Shown: piece after piece, positions 1 to 15,948 of the stretch
Layout: every line of letters begins with the position of its first letter
How positions within the stretch are numbered: position 1 is the stretch's first letter
Source: Curtobacterium flaccumfaciens
Lineage (GTDB): Bacteria; Actinomycetota; Actinomycetes; Actinomycetales; Microbacteriaceae
Assembly (NCBI GenBank): GCA_029689965.1
Contig: CP121450.1
Span: forward strand, 1,984,001 to 2,048,000
DNA: 64,000 nt
Direction: 5' to 3'
Translations under genes and position numbers: made by a program
Notes under the pieces: generated by a model
What the model was told of the DNA's origin: nothing
Seen by the model: the letters and a program-made list of their open reading frames with translations, nothing else
Databases searched by the model: none

Positions 1-735
1 TCGACGTCGAGCCCGTCGTCGTCCACCGGCACGCCGATGAGCACCGCCCCGGCGCTCGTCATCGCCCGACGTCCGGAGCGGTAGCCCGGGTCCTCGACCG
101 CGAGCCGTGGGCGCCGGCCGAGGTGGTTCCGGAGCCCCTCGACGACGAGTGACAGCGCCTCGGAGGTCCCGCCCGTCACGAGCACCCGGTCGACGTCGGG
201 AGCGAAGCCGCGGTTCAGGCCGAGCTGTGCAGCGATCCCGACGCGGAGTCCAGGGAGGCCGAGCGGGTCCGACAGGCCGTTGCGGAGCGGGGCGTCGGCG
301 GCCGCGCGCCAGGCGGCGCGCCAGTCCCGTCGGACGATCGCGGTGACGGCGGGGATGCCGGGGCGGCAGTCGAGGAGCCGGTCAGCTGCTGGCTGCAGCC
401 CCAGCCGCTTGCGTCCGGGTGGAAGGCCGCGCGGGCGTCGGCAGCGGGGCACCGCCCGCGGGCACGCCGCCGTCAGCGGCGCCGCCCGTCGGAACGCCCT
501 CGGGCACCCGCGCCGCCGTGCCCTGCCGCGTCCGGATCCACCCCTCGCCGTCGAGCTGCTCGTACGCGGCCACCACCGTGCCCCGTGCGACCCCCAGCTC
601 CGCCGCGAGGGCACGGGTCGAGGGCAGCGCGTCGCCCGGTCGGAGCGTCCCGTCCCGCACCATGGCGCGCACCCGCGCGACCACGCCAGCCGTCTTGCCG
701 ACGCCACCCGACTGGTCCACTGGAGAACCGCCCAT
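1..735 (-). CDS. MocR/PdxR-type GntR regulator with aminotransferase-like domain (partial)
   Basis: This is probably a PLP-responsive transcription regulator. The N-terminal winged helix of the GntR family is visible at about residues 10-80 (LPSTRALAAELGVARGTVVA, then YEQLDGEGWIRTRQGTAARV). It is followed by the start of a fold-type I aminotransferase-like domain, with PLRNGLSDPLGLPGLRVGIA and VLVTGGTSEALSLVVEGLRN. The two parts are in different frames and meet near 385-400, which I read as a single-base sequencing indel. The C-terminal half lies beyond the window start. I chose the ATG at 735; an upstream ATG at 816 would overlap the divergent gene. It is transcribed away from a flavin-nucleotide-binding split-barrel gene, an arrangement typical of MocR regulators. 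Family assignment is firm; the target and effector are inferred. Confidence 0.85.
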
Positions 736-756
736 CTGGTCCACGGACCGGACCAC
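712..756. promoter_or_regulatory. Candidate MocR operator
   Basis: The nonamer CTGGTCCAC occurs at 712-720 and again at 736-744, followed by GGACCAC at 750-756 in the opposite sense. MocR/PdxR regulators are known to bind paired direct repeats in the divergent promoter they share with the gene they control. These repeats overlap the chosen start of the regulator and lie just upstream of the divergent gene. The operator role is inferred. Confidence 0.5.
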
Positions 757-778
757 CCGCGACCCTAGCGTTGCCCGC

Positions 779-1511
779 ATGCGCACCACGAGCCTCCAGG
801 CAGAACCGTCGCTCACCGTCCGCCGCCTGCGCGACCGTCAGTCGCACGATCCCGTCGACCTCCACGCGATCCTCGCCGAGGCGATCGTCGCGCACGTCGG
901 CTTCGTCCGCGGCGGGCACCCGATCGTCCTGCCGTTCCTCTGCGGCGTCGGCGATCTCGGTGCTGGCCCGGTGCTGCTCCTGCACGGCTCCACCGGTGGC
1001 GGACTCTTCCTCGACGCCGGGGCTGACGGCGTGCCGGTGTCCGCGACCGTCACCCACGTCGATGGACTCGTGTTCGCGCGTTCGACCTTCGACAGCTCCG
1101 CGAACTACCGCAGCGCCGTGGTCCTCGGCACCGCGACCGTCGTGCCCGACGAACGCCGGGCCGACGCGCTCCGGCAGGTCGCCGACCACCTGATGCCGGG
1201 CCGTCGCGCGGAGGTCCGCGAGATGACCGCCAAGGAGGTCCGCGCCACCCAGGTCCTCCAGCTCCCGCTCGACCGTGCGAGCGTGAAGATCCGCGCCGCC
1301 GGTGTCGGCGAGGCCCGCGACGACGGCGAGGACCACACCGTGTGGGCGGGTGTCCTGCCCCTCGCCGTGCGCGCCGGGGCGCCGATCGCGGGGACGTCTC
1401 GGGGACGCGCCGGTCGACGGTTCGGTGCGCGCCCTGGCGGCCCGCCTCGACGACGCGGCGCGGGGCCGGGAGGCACGGATCGCCGCCGTCATGCGGCCCA
1501 CGCCCGCCTGA
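779..1511 (+). CDS. Pyridoxamine 5'-phosphate oxidase-family FMN-binding split-barrel protein
   Basis: About 245 residues of the flavin-nucleotide-binding (Pyridox_ox_2-like) family. Visible features are SLTVRRLRDRQSHDPVDLHA at the N-terminus, then GFVRGGHPIVLPFLCGVGD, then LLLHGSTGGGLFLDAGADG, SATVTHVDGLVFARSTFDSS and NYRSAVVLGTATVV, which form the barrel strands seen in these proteins. Such proteins bind FMN, F420 or haem, and the substrate here is unknown. The C-terminus continues in another frame (DAPVDGSVRALAARLDDAAR to MRPTPA). Both breaks, near 1388 and 1400, fall in GGGG runs where GGGGG would keep the frame. The start ATG lies about 44 bp from the divergent regulator's start, which suggests that regulator controls this gene. 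Confidence 0.8.
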
Positions 1512-1550
1512 CGGACGGCTCCAGGGCGCACCGTGGGCCGTCGAGCGGCC

Positions 1551-1613
1551 CGCCGTCGGATCGGCGCGGGCTGTCATCGGATCGGAGCGGGCCGTCGTCG
1601 GATCGGAGCGGGC
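1551..1613. repeat. Three 21-bp tandem repeats
   Basis: Three imperfect 21-bp units lie end to end (1551-1571, 1572-1592, 1593-1613). Each contains TCGGATCGG followed by a GCGGGC end. They lie in the gap after the split-barrel gene and before the wall hydrolase. I see no coding use for them. Confidence 0.8.
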
Positions 1614-1625
1614 TGCGAGGAATCC

Positions 1626-1653
1626 GCGTTCCTGTGACGAACCGCAGGAACGC
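1626..1653 (+). terminator. Inverted repeat, possible terminator
   Basis: GCGTTCCTG at 1626-1634 pairs perfectly with CAGGAACGC at 1645-1653 across a 10-base loop. No T-tract follows, which is common for actinobacterial hairpin terminators. It could also be a regulator site for the downstream hydrolase. Confidence 0.45.
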
Positions 1654-1753
1654 GCCGGTGCTGTCCAGCGGAGTTCAGGTTCGTGACCAATACGTTATCT
1701 TCCCGAGTCGCCTCCTCACCCGCTCGGTCGGCTCGTCCGACCCGGAAGGAACC

Positions 1754-2712
1754 ATGGGACGCCACGCACTCCCCGCAGCACCCGACGGCCACGAGTCCGA
1801 GCGCGCCGCCACGACCGCGACCACCGCGCCCGCCGCCGGGGACGACACCGCCGTCGAGCTGCGCCGCCCCCGGGGACGCCGGTCCGCGTTCGGCCCCGCC
1901 GTCGCCCGCTCGACCTTCGTGGAGCACGCCAAGCCGGCCCGGAGCGTGTCGCTCTCCCCGGCACGGCCGGTCGCGTCGACGGCGGTCGCCGGTTCCGCGG
2001 TGCTGAGCCGCTCGGCCGCGCTCCGGGCCGAACGCGCCGTCGATCCCCGCCACGTCCGCCGGGCTGCGAACGCCAAGCGCGCGGCGATCCTGCTCGCGCC
2101 GGCCCTCGCGGTCACCTCGAGCCTGACGCTCGCCGTCCCCGCGAACGCCGCGACTCCGTCCACCGAAGCGCACCACGGGACGACCACCTCGCAGCTGGCG
2201 CAGACCTACACGGTGGCCCGCGACGTCCAGGTGCCGGTCGTCTCGACCGACGGAATGACCACCACGACGACGATCGTGTCCTACCCGACGATCGTGACGA
2301 AGTTCGGCGTGAGCACGCAGCAGGCCGAGGACGCCATCTCGAAGGTCCTCTCGGCCGGGGCGACCGTGCGACCGTCGTGTCCACCGCGCTGCAGTACATG
2401 GGCGACCCGTACGTCGAGGGCGGTGCGAGCCACGAGGGCATCGACTGCTCGGGCCTGACGATGGTGGCGTACGCCGCCGTGGGCATCCCGCTCGTGCACC
2501 ACGTCCCCACGCAGGACGCGGCCGCGACGACGATCCCGGAGTCCGAGGCGAAGCCCGGCGACCTCGTCGTGTACGACAACGAGGACCACGTCGGCATCTT
2601 CCTCGGCGACGACCTCGTGCTGCAGGCTCCGCACCCGGGTGACCCCGTCGACATCGTCCCGATGTACTCGGCGGCCCACCACTTCGCGCGGGTGCTCCCG
2701 GCCGGCAGCTGA
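1754..2712 (+). CDS. NlpC/P60 (C40) cell-wall hydrolase
   Basis: This is a secreted or anchored peptidoglycan peptidase of about 319 residues. The C40 domain shows the catalytic cysteine in SHEGIDCSGLTMVAYAAVG, a substrate-pocket stretch PLVHHVPTQ, and the catalytic histidine in PGDLVVYDNEDHVGIFLGDD. A hydrophobic export stretch (AAILLAPALAVTSSLTLAVP, then ANAAT) appears only near residue 120. The preceding 115 residues are Arg- and Ala-rich, so the annotated start may be upstream of the true one. However, the ATG at 1754 has a good GGAAGGA ribosome site. The N-terminal and catalytic parts are in different frames that meet near 2370, most likely a one-base sequencing deletion. Confidence 0.85.
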
Positions 2713-2741
2713 GGGCGCTGCGGCGCCTGCGTCACGTCGGC

Positions 2742-2881
2742 GCTCGCTTCGTCCCGGTGCGGCGGCGTCCGCATCGCGCCGGCGCGGCTGTGTCCGCTTC
2801 GTCCCGGCGCGGCTGTCTCCGCTTCATCCGGACGCGACCGCGTCCGCTTCGTCCGGGCGCGGCGGCGTCCGCGTCGTCCCG
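2742..2881. repeat. 25-bp tandem repeat array
   Basis: Five complete imperfect 25-bp units and one partial unit lie end to end at 2742, 2767, 2792, 2817, 2842 and 2867. The common form is GTCCGCTTCGTCCCGGCGCGG plus a four-base variable end. The array ends about 13 bp before the rlmN start and fills the gap after the wall hydrolase. Tandem repeats this close to a start can vary in copy number between strains. Confidence 0.85.
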
Positions 2882-2893
2882 TAAGCTGGAGTG

Positions 2894-4125
2894 ATGGCCA
2901 CCGAGACCCGCACCCCGTTCGAAGAGCAGCGCTCTGCTCGTCCACAGGTGCGCCCACGGACCGAGGGATGGACGCAGGCGACGGGTCCGACGGCCGGCCG
3001 CTGCTGCAGTTCGCCTCCCCGAAACGCGGCAAGCCGCCCGTGCACCTCGCCGACATGACCGTGCCCGAACGCGAGGCAGCCGTCGTCGCCCTCGGTCTGC
3101 CGAAGTTCCGCGCGAAGCAACTCGCGACGCACTACTTCACGCACTACACGTCCGACCCCGCGAAGATGACGGACCTGCCGGCGGCCCAGCGCGAGCAACT
3201 CGTCGCCGGGCTGCTGCCGCCGCTCCTCACCGAGACCCGTCGTCTCGAGACGGACAAGGGCGACACGATCAAGTTCCTCTGGAAGCTGCACGACGGCGCG
3301 CTCGTCGAGTCCGTGCTCATGCGGTACCCCGGGCGCATCACGCTCTGCGTCTCGTCCCAGGCCGGCTGCGGCATGAACTGCCCGTTCTGCGCCACCGGGC
3401 AGCAGGGACTCACCCGGAACATGTCGACCGCCGAGATCATCGAGCAGATCGTCCGCGCCAACGCCGCCATCGCCGCGGGGGAGCTCGGCGGGGACCCGCG
3501 CAAGGGCGGGCAGGACCGCGTCGATGCAGAGCGCGTGACGAACATCGTGTTCATGGGCATGGGGGAGCCGCTCGCGAACTACAAGCGGGTCATGGACGCA
3601 GTGCGCACCATGGTCGCTCCGCAGCCGAACGGTCTCGGCATGAGCGCCCGTGGCATCACCGTCTCGACCGTCGGTCTCGTGCCCGCGATCAACAAGCTCG
3701 CGGACGAGGACATCCCGATCACCTTCGCGCTCTCCCTGCACGCTCCGGACGACGAGCTCCGCGACGAGCTCATCCCGGTGAACTCCCGGTGGAAGGCCGA
3801 CGAGGCGATCGACGCCGCCCACAACTACTTCGTCAAGACCGGTCGACGTGTGTCCATCGAGTACGCACTCATCAAGGACATGAACGACCACGCGTGGCGC
3901 GCCGACCTGCTCGCTTCGAAGCTCAACGCCCGCGGCAAGGGCTGGGTGCACGTCAACCCGATCCCGCTCAACCCGACGCCCGGCTCGGTGTGGACGTCGT
4001 CCGAGGTGCACGTGCAGGACGAGTTCGTCCGCCGGCTCAACGCCGCCGGCATCCCGACGACCCTGCGCGACACCCGCGGCAAGGAGATCGACGGGGCGTG
4101 CGGTCAGTTGGCCGCGGCCGAGTAG
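2894..4125 (+). CDS. rlmN: 23S rRNA (adenine-2503-C2) / tRNA (A37-C2) methyltransferase RlmN
   Basis: Radical-SAM enzyme that methylates C2 of A2503 in 23S rRNA and of A37 in some tRNAs. The SAM/iron-sulfur motif is clear in [20 protein letters not shown] (CxxxCxxC), followed by [20 protein letters not shown]. The C-terminal catalytic cysteine is in [14 protein letters not shown]. The true start is probably the ATG at 2894 ([20 protein letters not shown]). That frame breaks near 2982 at GACGGGTCCGA, where one more G restores the reading frame into [20 protein letters not shown]. An internal ATG at 2968 would give a shortened N-terminus and is likely an artefact of the indel. The gene lies upstream of the rRNA operon. 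Confidence 0.95.
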
Positions 4126-4407
4126 ACGGCTGGTCTGGTCCTACCTGGAGGCACGGTGCGGGTCCGCACCTGGGCCAACACGTCCGGCCGCATCGGTGAA
4201 TTCCCGCCCGTCGTTCGCGGAGTGTCGCGTCAGCGTCGGGTCAGCAGCGCCGGCGGGAGCCTCTCGTCGTCCGTCTGCCGCGGCATCTGACCGGCCGCGG
4301 CGGCGGCGAGTCTCCCGTCGTCCCCGTGCCCGCTCGGGTATCCCCTCGCGTCTGGCCAGCGCCGGGAAGGTGGTACGTCGTTCCCGGTCCCGCGGGGTCA
4401 CGCGCCC

Positions 4408-4516
4408 GCACCGCGTGAGGCGCGTGCGCGGCTCGGCCGCATGGTGCCAGGTCCCCGGCGTCACGCGACTCGCACCGTGCGAGGCGCGTGCGCGGGTCGG
4501 CCGCATGGTGCGAGGT
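4408..4516. repeat. Pair of 45-bp direct repeats
   Basis: Copy one (4408-4452) and copy two (4472-4516) differ at only a few positions. Each runs from GCACCG through GGCGCGTGCGCG and GGCCGCATGGTG to an AGGT end. The same GTGCGAGG word recurs in the palindromes at 59540-59631. Confidence 0.75.
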
Positions 4517-4621
4517 ACCGCGCACGGTGGGACGTCCGGCGGGTCGCACGCCGGTCGGAACCTCGCACGATCGGCGTCCTTGCGGGCATTCGGACCACGA
4601 CACGCCCGGGGTGTGGGCGGG

Positions 4622-4651
4622 TTGGCGGGCCTTCCGGGGCGTGTGTAGAGT
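4622..4651 (+). promoter_or_regulatory. Candidate rRNA operon promoter
   Basis: TTGGCG at 4622-4627 and TAGAGT at 4646-4651 are separated by 18 bp and precede the AT-richer leader of the rRNA operon by about 310 bp. The -10 element is a fair match and the -35 element weaker. Other promoters inside the leader are possible. Confidence 0.4.
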
Positions 4652-4963
4652 AATCACTCGTTGCCGCTGCGGCGGAGAACGGAACGGCCGGTTCGGTTGG
4701 GTCCGAGTCTCGCCCGGGTGACGAAGCCAAAGCCCCTCTGATGATGTCCGCTGGTCGCGGTCGGAGTGGGGGGTGCGTCTGGTCCTTGAGAACTCAACAG
4801 CGTGCACATTGTCAATGCCAATTATTTTGTCCTCGTGACTCATCAGTTTGCTGGTGGGTTCGGGAGCAATTCCTTTTGGATTGAATTGATTGTCAGTAAT
4901 GATGGTCTTTACAGTCAGTTTCAACTCGGCTACTGCTTTCGGGTAGTGGTTGGTAATTTTTTT

Positions 4964-10047
<5,084 letters not shown>

Positions 10048-10179
10048 GACACACAACTATTTCCGTGGCCTTCGGGTCACGGGCTCGCGTCCACTTTGTG
10101 GTTCCCGACAGACGATCGGGAATCAAACTGAATACCCGCTACGGCGGAGCATGTTTGAGACCAGATCATGGTCGACAGT

Positions 10180-10297
10180 GTTCCGGTGGTCATAGCGAGA
10201 GGGAAACGCCCGGTCACATTCCGAACCCGGAAGCTAAGCCTCTCAGCGCCGATGGTACTGCAAGGGGGACCTTGTGGGAGAGTAGGACGCCGCCGGA
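10180..10297 (+). rRNA. 5S ribosomal RNA
   Basis: A segment of about 117 nt carries the conserved GGGAAACGCCCGGTCACATT, CCGAACCCGGAAGCTAAG and GGGAGAGTAGGACGCCGCCG blocks. It follows 23S by about 130 bp and precedes the operon terminator. Ends are approximate. Confidence 0.95.
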
Positions 10298-10316
10298 CTC
10301 AACTTGCAACGCCGGG

Positions 10317-10350
10317 AACCCCTGACCAGCACTGGTCAGGGGTTTCTTGC
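10317..10350 (+). terminator. rRNA operon intrinsic terminator
   Basis: AACCCCTGACCAG (10317-10329) pairs perfectly with CTGGTCAGGGGTT (10332-10344) across a two-base loop and is followed by TTTCTTG. This is a strong classical terminator right after 5S. Confidence 0.92.
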
Positions 10351-10367
10351 GTTTGAGGGCGCAGCAC

Positions 10368-10399
10368 ATCGCTCGGCTCGGCAATCGCTCGGCTCGGCA
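10368..10399 (+). promoter_or_regulatory. Tandem 16-bp repeat upstream of ROK regulator gene
   Basis: The 16-mer ATCGCTCGGCTCGGCA is repeated exactly twice, followed by an ATAGGATCAGCCGAG segment. It lies 29 bp upstream of the ROK regulator start. It may be a regulator binding site or simply a short tandem duplication; the sequence alone cannot decide. Confidence 0.4.
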
Positions 10400-10427
10400 A
10401 TAGGATCAGCCGAGAGGAAGGAGAGCG

Positions 10428-11573
10428 ATGACTCCGCAGCTTCGAGCCTGCACCCGCGTGGCCGGTGCTGACCGATGCCACCCGCGCGGCACTGCGCCAG
10501 ATCCTCGTGCACGGTGTGCTCTCCCGCGCCGAGATCGCGCGGGCGCTCGGACTGTCGCGTGCGAGCCTCACGAGGGCGGTCCGGACACTCCAGGAGCACA
10601 GGTTCGTCATCGAGGTCGGCACGGACGTGCGCGGTGCCACAGGTCGTCCCTCCGAGCTCCTGCGGACGAGCGAGGGCGTGTGGGAGTTCCTCGGGGTGAA
10701 GCTGACCCAGGAGCGCTTGTACGCGGCTGTGACGGACCTCACAGGACGGGTGCTGGCCCTCCACGAGGAGCCCCTGCGCGACACTGCGCCGGGAGCCCTG
10801 GTCGAGCAGATCGCCGAGGTGACGGAGCGGCTCCGCGGTGCGTCGTCGGCGATCTGCTCCCTCGGTGTCTCGGTCCCCGGTGACGTGGTCACGCGTGACG
10901 GCGTGAGCGTGGTCGAGGTGTCGCAGTTCCTCGGTTGGCGTGACGTCCCCTGTCGGAGATGCTCGAGGACCGCACCGGCGTGTCGACGTTCATCGTGAAC
11001 GACGTCGATGCGTTGACGGCCAAGGAGCACTGGATCGGTGCCGGCACCGGTGTCGGGTCGATGGCCCTCGTCACGGTGGGCGCTGGTGTCGGCTTCGGGT
11101 TGGTCACCAACGGCGAGGTGTCGGAGGGCGCGCACGGGCGGTTCGGTCGGGTCGGGCACCTACCGGTGTACGGCGGCGGCCCGGACTGCGGTGTCGGTCA
11201 CGAGGGATGCGTTTCCGGGTACCTACCGAGCTCGATCATCGCCCGCAACGCCGGTCACGACGACACGGCGTACGGCGCGGTCGTGGACCTGGCACGTGCC
11301 GGGGACGACGCGGCGCTCCGCGCCTTCCGCGACGCGGGCACGGCGCTCGGTGTGCTCCTGTCCACGGTCGTCACGCTCGTGGACCCGGAGACGATCGTCC
11401 TGACCGGCGACGGCCTGCCGGTGTACGACGTCGCGCGAGCCGAGGTCGACGCAGCGTTCCGGAAGGGGCTGCGTCCCTACGAGCCCGCGGTGACGGTCGT
11501 GGTGCAACCGTTCGAGTTCTCGGAGTGGGCGCGGGCTGCCGCGGTGTTCGCCCTTCGACGGCTCTTGCAGTTC

Positions 11574-11576
<3 letters not shown>
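10428..11576 (+). CDS. ROK-family transcriptional regulator
   Basis: A sugar-responsive repressor of about 383 residues. The N-terminal winged helix is seen in VLSRAEIARALGLSRASLTR, then AVRTLQEHRFVIEVGTDV. The C-terminal ROK/glucokinase-like domain follows (VTVGAGVGFGLVTNGEV, the zinc-motif region GHLPVYGGGPDCGVGHEGCV, and VTLVDPETIVLTGDGLPVYD). The strong GGAAGGAGAG ribosome site fits the ATG at 10428. From there one indel before about 10465 and a second at about 10955 (CCCC where CCCCC keeps frame) are needed to join the domains. It lies directly upstream of the glycosidase operon, so it probably controls it. The CTTAGTT words in both sugar promoters are candidate operators. Confidence 0.88.
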
Positions 11577-13653
<2,077 letters not shown>

Positions 13654-13657
<4 letters not shown>

Positions 13658-15810
13658 CCGTTCTGGACGGCGACGAGGCGACCGCTGTGGTCGCGGCGTC
13701 GGCCGCACGCGTGCACGTGTTGCGCGCCGCGGGACGAGTCTCGTGCTCGCCGCCCGGGCCGACGGGCTTCCCGAGGTTCTGCACTGGGGCCGTGACGTCG
13801 GCGACGTGGCGCCCGAGGACGCCGACGACCTCGTCCTGGCGCTCGCGCGGGCCGTCTCGCCGAGCGCGGTCGACGCCGCGTGGCCGCTCACCGTTCTGCC
13901 GACCGAGCACGACGGCTGGGAGGGGCGACCGGCCCTCGGCGGACAGGTCGGCGGCCGTCCGCTCGTGCCGGTGTGGCGGAACGTCGTCGTGACCGCCGAG
14001 CAGCGGACCCTGGTGGTCGACGCGGAGTCCGACGACGTGTCGCTGCGCAGCGAGTTCGTGCTCGACGACGCCGGGGTCCTGCGCGTCCGGCACACGGTGA
14101 CGAACACCGGCGACACGGCCGTCGAGGTACAGGCGCTCGAGGCGGTGCTGCCGGTGGGCGAGCGGGCGGCGGAGGTCCTCGACCTGGCCGGACGGTGGAC
14201 GCGTGAGCGGACCCCGCAGCGTCGGGCGATGACCGACGGTGTGCACGTGCGGGAGAGTCGCCGCGGACGTACCGGGCACGACGCCCCCACGCTCACGGTG
14301 CTGGGGACCGCGGGCTTCGACGACACCACGGGCGAGCTCTGGGCGGTGCACCCGGCGTGGAGTGCCGATTCGGTGCACCGGTACGACCGGCTCGCCGAGG
14401 CCCGGCCGGTGCTCGGGGCCGGCGAGCTCCTGCGCGCGGGCGAGATCGTCCTCGGGCCGGGCGATGCGTTCGGCACTCCGGACACCGTGTTCCTGTGGAG
14501 TGACGCGGGGCTCGACGGCCTGGCCGCCCGGTCGCACGACTCGCTCCGCGCCCGACCAGGACACCCGCGCACGCCGCGTCCGGTCGTGCTCAACACGTGG
14601 GAGGCGGTCTACTACCGGCAGGGGCTCGAACCGCTGCTCGCCCTGGCGCGGGTCGCGGCCGACGTCGGGGTCGAACGGTTCGTGCTCGACGACGGCTGGT
14701 TCACCGGCCGTCGCTCGGACACGACCGCGCTCGGGGACTGGACGGTCGACGCCGAGGTCTGGCCGGACGGACTCGGTCCGCTCGTCGCCGGCGTCCGGGC
14801 GTCCGGCATGGAGTTCGGGCTCTGGTTCGAACCGGAGATGGTCAGCCCGGTGTCCGCCTTGGCGGAGGTGCACCCGGACTGGTTCCTGCAGGCCCCGACC
14901 GGACCCGGACGTGGCGGCACCAGTACGTGCTCGACTTCGCCCGCGCGGACGTCCGCGAACACGTGCTCGACCGGATGTCCGCCGTGATCGGCGAGCACCA
15001 CGTCGACTACGTGAAGTGGGACCAGAACCGGGACGTCGTGCAGACCGTGCACGCCGGGCGGGTCGGTCTCGACGCCCACACCCGGGGCGTGTACGCCGTG
15101 ATGGACGAGCTCCGGCGCCGACACCCCTGGTTGGAGATCGAGGCGTGCGCCTCGGGAGGGGCCCGGGTCGACCTCGGCGTGCTCGAACGCACCGACCGGG
15201 TGTGGGCCTCCGACTCGAACGACGCGATGGAACGCCTGCCGATCCAGCGGTGGACGGAGCTCCTGCTGCCGCTGGAGCTCATCGGCTCGCACGTCGGGCC
15301 GGAGGTCTCGCACACCACCGGGCGGCACCTGGACCTGGACTTCCGGATGGCGGTGTCGCTGTTCGGCAGCGCCGGCATCGAGACCGACGTCACACGCTGC
15401 AGCCCCGCGGAGCTCGACCGGCTGCGGGAGTGGACCGCGCTCTACAAGCGGAGCGCGGGCTGCTGCACTCCGGACGGGTGCACCACCTGGACCTCGGGGA
15501 CCCCGGGCTCGACGCCACCCTGGTCGTCGGGGCGGACCGGGACCGTGCGCTCGTGCGGGTCGCCCGGATCGTCACCGGTCCGCGCTCGCTCGCCGTGCCG
15601 CTCCGGCTGCGCGGGCTCGACCGGGCGCGGCGCTACCGGATCGCGCCGGTGACCGGGCTGCGGGTGCCGACGGGCGTCGACGTGACCCGGACGCCGTGGC
15701 TCGAGCGCGGGAGTGTGGAACTCCCCGGCGCCGTGCTCGAGGACGTGGGCGTGCGGATGCTCGCGCTCGCGCCGGGCACGGCCCTCGTGCTCGAGGTCCA
15801 GGCGCTCTGA
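13654..15810 (+). CDS. GH36 alpha-galactosidase (type 1)
   Basis: Hydrolyses terminal alpha-1,6-galactose, as in galactomannan side chains or raffinose sugars. It is a retaining GH36 enzyme of about 719 residues without a signal peptide. Seen are the barrel start RPVVLNTWEAVYYRQGLEPL, VERFVLDDGWFTGRR, FGLWFEPEMVSPVSALAEVH, the nucleophile aspartate in DYVKWDQNRD, the acid/base region EIEACASGGARVDLGVLERT and DRVWASDSNDAMERLPIQRW. Breaks are near 13732 (GCGGGACG), 14905 and 15452 (GCGGAGCG). Translational coupling to the upstream beta-galactosidase by a 4-bp overlap indicates one operon. It converges on the beta-mannosidase gene. Confidence 0.92.
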
Positions 15811-15863
15811 GCTGCTGCCGTACCCGGGCGTCGGCGCGCCGTGCGCCGGCCGCGAAACTCGGC

Positions 15864-15909
15864 CTGGGCGACCGATCTCGCGGGCGTGGCCACGAGATTG
15901 GTCGCCCAG
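15864..15909. terminator. Bidirectional hairpin between convergent genes
   Basis: CTGGGCGACCGATCTCG (15864-15880) pairs with CGAGATTGGTCGCCCAG (15893-15909), 16 of 17 positions, with a 12-base loop. It lies in the 138-bp gap between the convergent alpha-galactosidase and beta-mannosidase genes, where a two-way terminator is expected. Confidence 0.75.
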
Positions 15910-15948
15910 TGCGAGACTCGGGCCCGCCGGGCCGAGACTCGGCCGGGC

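Larger units (their letters stand above)
4126..4963 (+). other. Intergenic region and rRNA operon leader
   Basis: No gene is supported between rlmN and the 16S gene. The first part holds a half-copy of the dispersed hairpin element (CTGGAGGCACGGTGCGGG near 4147). Next is a pair of 45-bp direct repeats (4408-4452 and 4472-4516) built on GCACCG and the GGCGCGTGCGCG core. From 4650 onward the sequence becomes AT-richer. It includes CCTTGAGAACTCAACAGCGTG near 4780, which resembles pre-rRNA processing sequences in this order, and a T-run just before the mature 16S end. Confidence 0.7.

Noticed and set aside
419-2458. Single 679-codon open frame spanning the split-barrel and wall-hydrolase genes
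   Set aside because: It runs through two unrelated genes and their intergenic repeats only because high GC removes stop codons.
2742-2881. Possible CRISPR array
   Set aside because: The 25-bp units are directly adjacent with no unique spacers, and no cas genes are present.
2968-4125. rlmN starting at the ATG at 2968
   Set aside because: The upstream ATG at 2894 gives a plausible N-terminus that joins the conserved frame if one G is restored at about 2982. The internal start arises only from that indel.
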